41,698 nt of DNA from Hyphomicrobiales bacterium (lineage in GTDB: Bacteria; Pseudomonadota; Alphaproteobacteria; Rhizobiales; Rhizobiaceae), in contig JAKDNM010000018.1 in NCBI GenBank assembly GCA_030456445.1, positions 1-41,698 on the forward strand, read 5' to 3'. The position numbers and the translations under genes were made by a program. Numbering within the stretch: position 1 is the first letter of the stretch; the number at the start of each line of letters is the position of its first letter. Positions 37,338 to 41,698 of the stretch are shown piece after piece. The notes under the pieces are model-generated. The model was not told the DNA's origin. It saw only the letters and a list, made by a program, of their open reading frames with translations, and did no database searches.

Positions 37338-38675
37338 CTATCTCGAATCTCTCGTCGGGTTGGCCGGATCGGCCGCGGTGGAAGCTCGATATCGGCCGTC
37401 AAGCCGCGCCGCGGCATCGATCTGCCCGGCAAAATCGTCGGCCTGGCTGCCGAGATTACGGCGCGTTGCCGGATCGATCACCGAAAGCGGCGTGCTGACC
37501 AGAAGGCCCGCCCCTGTTCCGACCGCTTTGGCGGTGCCGGCGGCGATAATGGTGATGCTGTCGCCGAGGCCGATCTTTGATTCCGAAAGCGACTGCCCGT
37601 TGACCAGCCTTGTGCCGATAGCGCGAACGATCAGGGGGCTGGCGGCAAACTTGTCGTGATTCAGGTCGGCGCCGGGTGCCCTGAGCCTGGTCAGGTCAAT
37701 GAAGCTGATGCCGTCTTTCGCTGCTTCCGACCGATAGGGCTCGGCCTCCGGGTTGATCTGTCCAAGCCGGTTCACATTTCCGGCGACGAACCGCGACACG
37801 GCAAGCGCCCGATCATCCCGCGAGACAAAAACCGTGAATTTCGGATGACGATCGCCAAGATCCCGAAACTGACGACCGAAAACATCGACGTCGATATCGG
37901 GCGACGCCAGAATGACGTTCTTGATCTTCGGCGCGACACGGCCATCGCGGATCGCCATCTGGCGCAGCGACTCCATGGTAAGCCATGTGCCCATCGAGTG
38001 GGCGAGCACGGTGACATCGGAGACCTGCGGATCCTCGGCGAGAAGCCGCAGCACGGTCTCCAGCCCGTCGCGCGAGTAGATGGTGCTTTCCCGGTCGTAA
38101 TTATAGTCGAACAGCTTGCCGGCCGAAGGCCAGGTGAAAAGGATCGGCGCGGCATCGGCGTGCGAATCGTGCATGATCTGCGCAAAGCGGTAGACGGCAT
38201 CCCCGTAGCGGTTGTTGAAGCCGTGGACGAAGACCAGGACCTTACGGCTCTTCGGCAGATTGCGGCGAAGCCATGCCCTGCCAGCGGCGGCTTCCGGCGG
38301 TATTTGCTTCACGGCGACCGTCGTGAAATCCTTCTCGGGATTGGGCGGCAGACGGCGCGGCCACTGTACCTCCCCTATTTTCCGGGCCGAATCCGGCGGT
38401 ATCGAAACCGAAATCTCGTCGACCGAATAATTGCGGTCACGACGTCCCGTATAGAGAAGGCCGGGGTCCTTCGACGGCGCGCGCGTCGTTACGACAAGCA
38501 TGTTCACCCGCGACGTGCCGGGCGCGTTAACCGGGACAGGCTTCAAAACGCCCACCACATGACCACAACCGGCGATTGCCAATATCAGAAAGCCAAGCAT
38601 TGCCGGGATTGCGACACGCCATGCAGAGGCCGGCACCGACCGGCCGGGTGATGTGACGACGTTTCGGCGAAGCAT
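37338..38675 (-). CDS. Alpha/beta-hydrolase lipoprotein (DUF900 family)
   Basis: The 445-residue protein has a signal segment ending in the lipobox LAIAGC (Cys37), preceded by a long positive N-terminus. The DUF900 hydrolase domain (about 140-330) contains KVLVFVHGFNNRYGDAVYRF, FTWPSAG, the nucleophile elbow LAHSMGTWL (Ser227) and SPDIDVDVF. The early VVTTRAPSKDPGLLYTGRR is also typical. It is probably a periplasmic or membrane-anchored esterase of unknown substrate. The divergent neighbour is the MotA-like gene, 249 bases away. Confidence 0.85.
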   Translation of the reverse strand: MLRRNVVTSPGRSVPASAWRVAIPAMLGFLILAIAGCGHVVGVLKPVPVNAPGTSRVNMLVVTTRAPSKDPGLLYTGRRDRNYSVDEISVSIPPDSARKIGEVQWPRRLPPNPEKDFTTVAVKQIPPEAAAGRAWLRRNLPKSRKVLVFVHGFNNRYGDAVYRFAQIMHDSHADAAPILFTWPSAGKLFDYNYDRESTIYSRDGLETVLRLLAEDPQVSDVTVLAHSMGTWLTMESLRQMAIRDGRVAPKIKNVILASPDIDVDVFGRQFRDLGDRHPKFTVFVSRDDRALAVSRFVAGNVNRLGQINPEAEPYRSEAAKDGISFIDLTRLRAPGADLNHDKFAASPLIVRAIGTRLVNGQSLSESKIGLGDSITIIAAGTAKAVGTGAGLLVSTPLSVIDPATRRNLGSQADDFAGQIDAAARLDGRYRASTAADPANPTRDSR

Positions 38676-38924
38676 GGCGGCCTCTCGATCGAAAATCAGA
38701 CGCGACCACCGTCCGGTGACGCCTTACGCACTCGCCTTGCCCCGGATTATGCTTAGCGGGCGGCAAGGCCGCCGCCAAGAGGCCTCGAACCCGGTTGTCC
38801 GGCCCACAATTGACCCATATGCCGGAATCGCCTTCAGGTTCGGCCCTCCTCCACCTTTCATTTTGGTCACAATTCCGATTAGAGTCTCGGCCACTTTTCG
38901 GCGGCGGTTTTCGAGGCAAGGCGC

Positions 38925-39932
38925 ATGGCATTTTTCGGCAAAGCGGGCGAAGACGAAGACTACGATCCCTACAGGCTTTCAAGCCCGCAGGTCTTCGTGC
39001 TCACCATGCTGATTTTCCTGGCGATCGCAGGGTTCGTCTCGGCGATCCTCTATCGCCAGGTGTCGCACGCCTTCAACGCCAATCCCGGCCTGAACGGGTT
39101 GATCGTCGGCGTGCTGGCCGTCGGCGTGCTGCTTGCCTTCGCGCAGGTGATCCGCCTTTTCCGCGAAGTGCGCTGGGTGAACTCCTTCCGCGCCGGGTCC
39201 CAGGCCGGAAACCCGGTGCTGCTGGCGCCGATGAAAGCGCTTCTGTCGCGCTCGTCTTCCATGGCGCTTTCCACCTCTTCGCTGCGCTCCATCCTCGATT
39301 CGCTTGCCACCCGCCTGGACGAAAGCCGCGACATCGCCCGCTACCTGATCGGCCTGCTCGTGTTTCTCGGCCTTTTGGGCACTTTCTGGGGCCTGTTGCA
39401 GACGATCGCCTCGATCGGCACCACCATCCAGTCGCTCGATCCGACCTCGGGCAACACCAACGACGTGCTGGAATCGCTCAAAGCCGGGCTTTCGGCGCCG
39501 CTCGCCGGCATGGGCACGGCCTTCTCCTCCTCGCTGCTCGGCCTCTCCGGTTCGCTCATCCTCGGCTTCCTCGACCTGCAGGCGAGCCGCGCCCAGAACC
39601 GCTTCTACACCGAGCTTGAGAACTGGCTCTCCTCCGTCACCGATCTTGGCCCCGACCTTGCCGTCGCCCACACCGGCAACAATGGCCCCGCCGAGGAGAT
39701 CCGCGCCCTTTCGGAACGCCTGCGCGCGGTGCAGGAGACCGGCGGCTCCAACCAGCGCGTCGCGGCGGCCATGGCCAATCTCGCCGACGGCATTTCGGGC
39801 CTCGTCAAGAACATGCGCTCCGAGCAGCAGATGATGCGCGACTGGGTCGAGGCGCAATCGGACGAGCAGAAGGAAGTGCGCGCGACCCTCGACAAGCTCG
39901 CCGAAGCCATCCGCAAGCGGGAGATCGGCTAG
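38925..39932 (+). CDS. Non-flagellar MotA/TolQ/ExbB-like membrane protein
   Basis: The 335-residue protein has four predicted helices: about 21-43, 56-79, 138-163 and 192-217. The last two carry the proton-channel pattern (RYLIGLLVFLGLLGTFWGLLQT and LAGMGTAFSSSLLGLSGSLILG). A helical cytoplasmic tail of about 115 residues ends with EVRATLDKLAEAIRKREIG. Four helices resemble MotA and ZorA more than the three-helix TolQ. The partner gene starts directly after the stop. No flagellar genes are nearby, and TolQ is already encoded at 25031. A rotary stator unit of unknown load is the best description. Confidence 0.8.
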   Translation: MAFFGKAGEDEDYDPYRLSSPQVFVLTMLIFLAIAGFVSAILYRQVSHAFNANPGLNGLIVGVLAVGVLLAFAQVIRLFREVRWVNSFRAGSQAGNPVLLAPMKALLSRSSSMALSTSSLRSILDSLATRLDESRDIARYLIGLLVFLGLLGTFWGLLQTIASIGTTIQSLDPTSGNTNDVLESLKAGLSAPLAGMGTAFSSSLLGLSGSLILGFLDLQASRAQNRFYTELENWLSSVTDLGPDLAVAHTGNNGPAEEIRALSERLRAVQETGGSNQRVAAAMANLADGISGLVKNMRSEQQMMRDWVEAQSDEQKEVRATLDKLAEAIRKREIG

Positions 39933-40961
39933 ATGGCGCTGGCGCGCGGGCGCACGACCCGTACCATCGACTATTGGCCGGGCTTCGTCGACGCGCTGTC
40001 GACGCTGCTGCTCGCCATCATGTTCCTGCTGACCGTCTTCGTGCTGGCGCAGTTCCTCTTGAGCCGCGAAATCAGCGGGAAGGACGAGGCGCTCAACCGG
40101 CTGAACTCGCAGATCAACGAACTGACGCAATTGCTGGCGCTGGAGAAATCCAGCACCCAGGACGCGCAGGACCAGATCAGCAATCTGCAGGCATCCCTCT
40201 CAGCCGCACAGGCCGACAAGTCTCGGCTCGAGCAATTGCTGTCGCGAGGCTCGGGCTCGGCGAATGCCGCCAACGCCAAGGTCACCAGCCTGTCTACCGA
40301 ACTCGACAATCAAAAGCAGCTCAGCCAGCGGGCGATGTCGCAGGTCGAACTGCTCAACCAGCAGATCGCCGCGCTGAGGACCCAGATCGCAGCACTTGAA
40401 GACGCGCTCGGCGCCTCGGAGAAAAAGGATCAGGAATCGAACACCAAGATCGCCGATCTCGGGCGCAGGCTGAACGTGGCGCTCGCCCGGCGCGTGCAGG
40501 AACTGAACCGCTACCGCTCCGACTTCTTCGGGCGACTGCGCGAGATTCTCGCCGACCGCAAGAACATCCGCATCGTCGGCGACCGCTTCGTGTTCCAGTC
40601 GGAGGTACTGTTCCCGTCGGGCTCCGACCAGATCAACCAGGCCGGGCAAGGCGAGATGAAAAAGCTCGCCGACGCGATCATCGAACTACAGAAGGAAATC
40701 CCGCCCGAGATCAACTGGGTGCTGCGCGTCGACGGCCATACCGACGACGTGCCGCTGTCAGGCAACGGCCGCTTCCACGACAATTGGGAGCTTTCCAGCG
40801 CCCGCGCCATCGCGGTGGTGAAATTCCTGATCGCCAACGGCGTGCCGGCTGACCGCCTCGTTGCCGCCGGCTTCGGCCAGTTCCAGCCGCTCGATCCGCA
40901 GGAAACGGACGAGGCGCGCGCCAAGAACCGCCGCATCGAGCTCAAGCTGACCGAGCGCTGA
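39933..40961 (+). CDS. MotB-like protein with long coiled coil and OmpA peptidoglycan-binding domain
   Basis: The 342-residue protein begins right after the stop of the MotA-like gene. One transmembrane helix (about 17-43) carries an Asp at position 20 (DYWPGFVDALSTLLLAIMFL), the place of the proton-binding Asp of MotB and ZorB. A coiled coil of about 145 residues (45-190, Gln/Ala/Leu heptads) leads to an OmpA-like domain (about 215-342) with VDGHTDDVPL, NWELSSARAIAVVKFLI and ARAKNRRIELKL. The coiled coil is far longer than in flagellar MotB and would reach deep into the periplasm. Function unknown. Confidence 0.8.
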   Translation: MALARGRTTRTIDYWPGFVDALSTLLLAIMFLLTVFVLAQFLLSREISGKDEALNRLNSQINELTQLLALEKSSTQDAQDQISNLQASLSAAQADKSRLEQLLSRGSGSANAANAKVTSLSTELDNQKQLSQRAMSQVELLNQQIAALRTQIAALEDALGASEKKDQESNTKIADLGRRLNVALARRVQELNRYRSDFFGRLREILADRKNIRIVGDRFVFQSEVLFPSGSDQINQAGQGEMKKLADAIIELQKEIPPEINWVLRVDGHTDDVPLSGNGRFHDNWELSSARAIAVVKFLIANGVPADRLVAAGFGQFQPLDPQETDEARAKNRRIELKLTER

Positions 40962-41292
40962 CCAGAAGGCCGCGTATCTTTTCCGCCAGTTCTTTCGCAT
41001 CGCCGCGCACGAGCAGTATCTTGCTGCGCGAGGTGGCGCCCGAAAGGATGGAAACTTCCCGGCGCGGCACGCCGATCCATTTGGCGACGAGCCGGGTAAG
41101 CGCGTCGTTGGCGGCGCCTTCGGACGGCAGCGCCCGCACGCGCGCCTTTACGCAGGACCGGCCGTCCGCCCCCACCTCGATGCCCTCGATGGCGTCCCGG
41201 CTCGATTTCGGCGTCAGCCGGACGGCAAGCGTCACACCGTGCGCATGCGCCGCAAACGGTTCGCCGTCGGATGTCCTGATATTGTCGTTCAA
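40942..41292 (-). CDS. DUF167 (YggU-like) protein
   Basis: The 116-residue protein starts with TTG at 41292, overlapping the DUF1304 stop by 4 bases (TTGA). The DUF167 core is LAVRLTPKSSRDAIEGI, then LPSEGAANDALTRLVAKWIG and VSILSGATSRSKILLVRG. The family is small, widespread and of unknown function. Its 3' end overlaps the 3' end of the MotB-like gene on the other strand by 20 bases. Confidence 0.88.
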   Translation of the reverse strand: MNDNIRTSDGEPFAAHAHGVTLAVRLTPKSSRDAIEGIEVGADGRSCVKARVRALPSEGAANDALTRLVAKWIGVPRREVSILSGATSRSKILLVRGDAKELAEKIRGLLVSARSA

Positions 41293-41642
41293 ATCCGGTA
41301 CCAGGTCGCGGCAAGGGCCAGAAGCCCCGGCAGGCCCTGCATGAGAAATATCCGCCCGTTCACCGTCAGCCCGCCGAATATTCCGGCGATAGAAACGAAG
41401 CCGAGGAAGATCATGCGCGTCAACTCGCCCACCGGGCCGAAGCTCAGCCCCCATAGAAGTCCGATCACGAGGAACAGATTATAGAGGCCCTGATTGGCGG
41501 CCATCGCACGCGTCTGCCGCGCGAATTCCGCGGACATGCCGAACGCCCGGCGGCCGAAAGCGGTGGTCCACAGGAACATCTCCAGCACCACGATGTAGGC
41601 GTGGATGAGGATGACCAGCACCACCAGTATCTTCGCGATCAT
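41289..41642 (-). CDS. DUF1304 small membrane protein
   Basis: The 117-residue protein has four predicted helices (about 3-25, 50-68, 72-92, 95-115) and the DUF1304 pattern IHAYIVVLEMFLWTTAFGRR, ANQGLYNLFLVIGLLWG and FVSIAGIFGGLTV. It sits in the inner membrane; its function is unknown. It is translationally coupled to the DUF167 gene. The last 56 bases of the window upstream of it show no assigned signal. Confidence 0.88.
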   Translation of the reverse strand: MIAKILVVLVILIHAYIVVLEMFLWTTAFGRRAFGMSAEFARQTRAMAANQGLYNLFLVIGLLWGLSFGPVGELTRMIFLGFVSIAGIFGGLTVNGRIFLMQGLPGLLALAATWYRI

Positions 41643-41698
41643 GAATCCGCCTCGCTCTGCCCCTTTGGAAGCTATCGCATGATTGGTAGCCGAATTGC

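Noticed and set aside
38925..40961. Complete Zorya defence system
   Set aside because: Only the motor-like pair is present; neighbours are a DUF900 hydrolase and DUF167/DUF1304, with no ZorC, ZorD or ZorE and no other defence genes.

Overview
The window looks like a stretch of chromosome from an alphaproteobacterium of the order Hyphomicrobiales (Rhizobiales), probably Phyllobacteriaceae (Mesorhizobium-like). The evidence is the GC-rich sequence, the gene order (ybgC-tolQRAB-pal-cpoB-tilS-ftsH, ruvCAB beside an rcdA/DUF1465 gene, aroK-aroB-corC opposite xerD-accA), intergenic palindromes of a rhizobial type, and TTAA-N7-TTAA sites that match the cell-cycle regulator CtrA. The genus cannot be fixed from sequence alone. 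Most of the window is core genome.

Layout. 1-3939: an accessory-looking block with a Slam-like outer-membrane protein (cut by the window edge), a second secreted beta-barrel, a LuxR-type regulator and about 500 bases of decayed or empty DNA, ending at tRNA-Arg(CCU). 4117-9339: M20 amidohydrolase, divergent D,D-carboxypeptidase and CobW-type GTPase, then TusA and a lipoprotein L,D-transpeptidase on the other strand. 9559-11713: accA, xerD and a small membrane protein. 11968-16504: aroK, aroB and a CorC-like protein with overlapping ends, then an amidase. 16801-26457 (minus strand): ftsH, tilS, cpoB, pal, tolB, tolA, tolR, tolQ and ybgC, the complete Tol-Pal envelope-constriction machine. 26624-30854 (minus strand): ruvB, vapC, vapB, ruvA, vapC, vapB, ruvC, rcdA. 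30855-31224: two predicted CtrA sites and a candidate small RNA. 31225-41642: acyl-CoA synthetase, a decayed alpha/beta-hydrolase tail, a TauE/SafE permease, a thiamine-phosphate-synthase-like protein, a Sel1-repeat protein, efp, an inositol monophosphatase, a lipoprotein hydrolase, a MotA-like/OmpA-MotB-like pair, DUF167 and DUF1304.

How the parts work together. The Tol-Pal genes, D,D-carboxypeptidase, L,D-transpeptidase, FtsH and the MotA/MotB-like pair all concern the cell envelope and division. RuvABC and XerD resolve recombined chromosomes, and RcdA is the family of the ClpXP adaptor that helps remove CtrA. AroK/AroB make chorismate precursors, AccA feeds fatty-acid synthesis, and TilS, EF-P and the tRNA serve translation.

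The points most worth a second look are: (i) two unrelated VapBC-type toxin-antitoxin modules, each with its own promoter and inverted-repeat operator, occupying both gaps of the ruvC-ruvA-ruvB operon; (ii) an intergenic region with two perfect CtrA boxes, one facing rcdA and one at the head of a three-hairpin small-RNA candidate; (iii) inverted CtrA half-sites upstream of tolQ; (iv) a non-flagellar MotA/OmpA-MotB-like motor pair with a long predicted periplasmic coiled coil; and (v) a Slam-like gene paired with a barrel protein rather than a recognisable Slam cargo.
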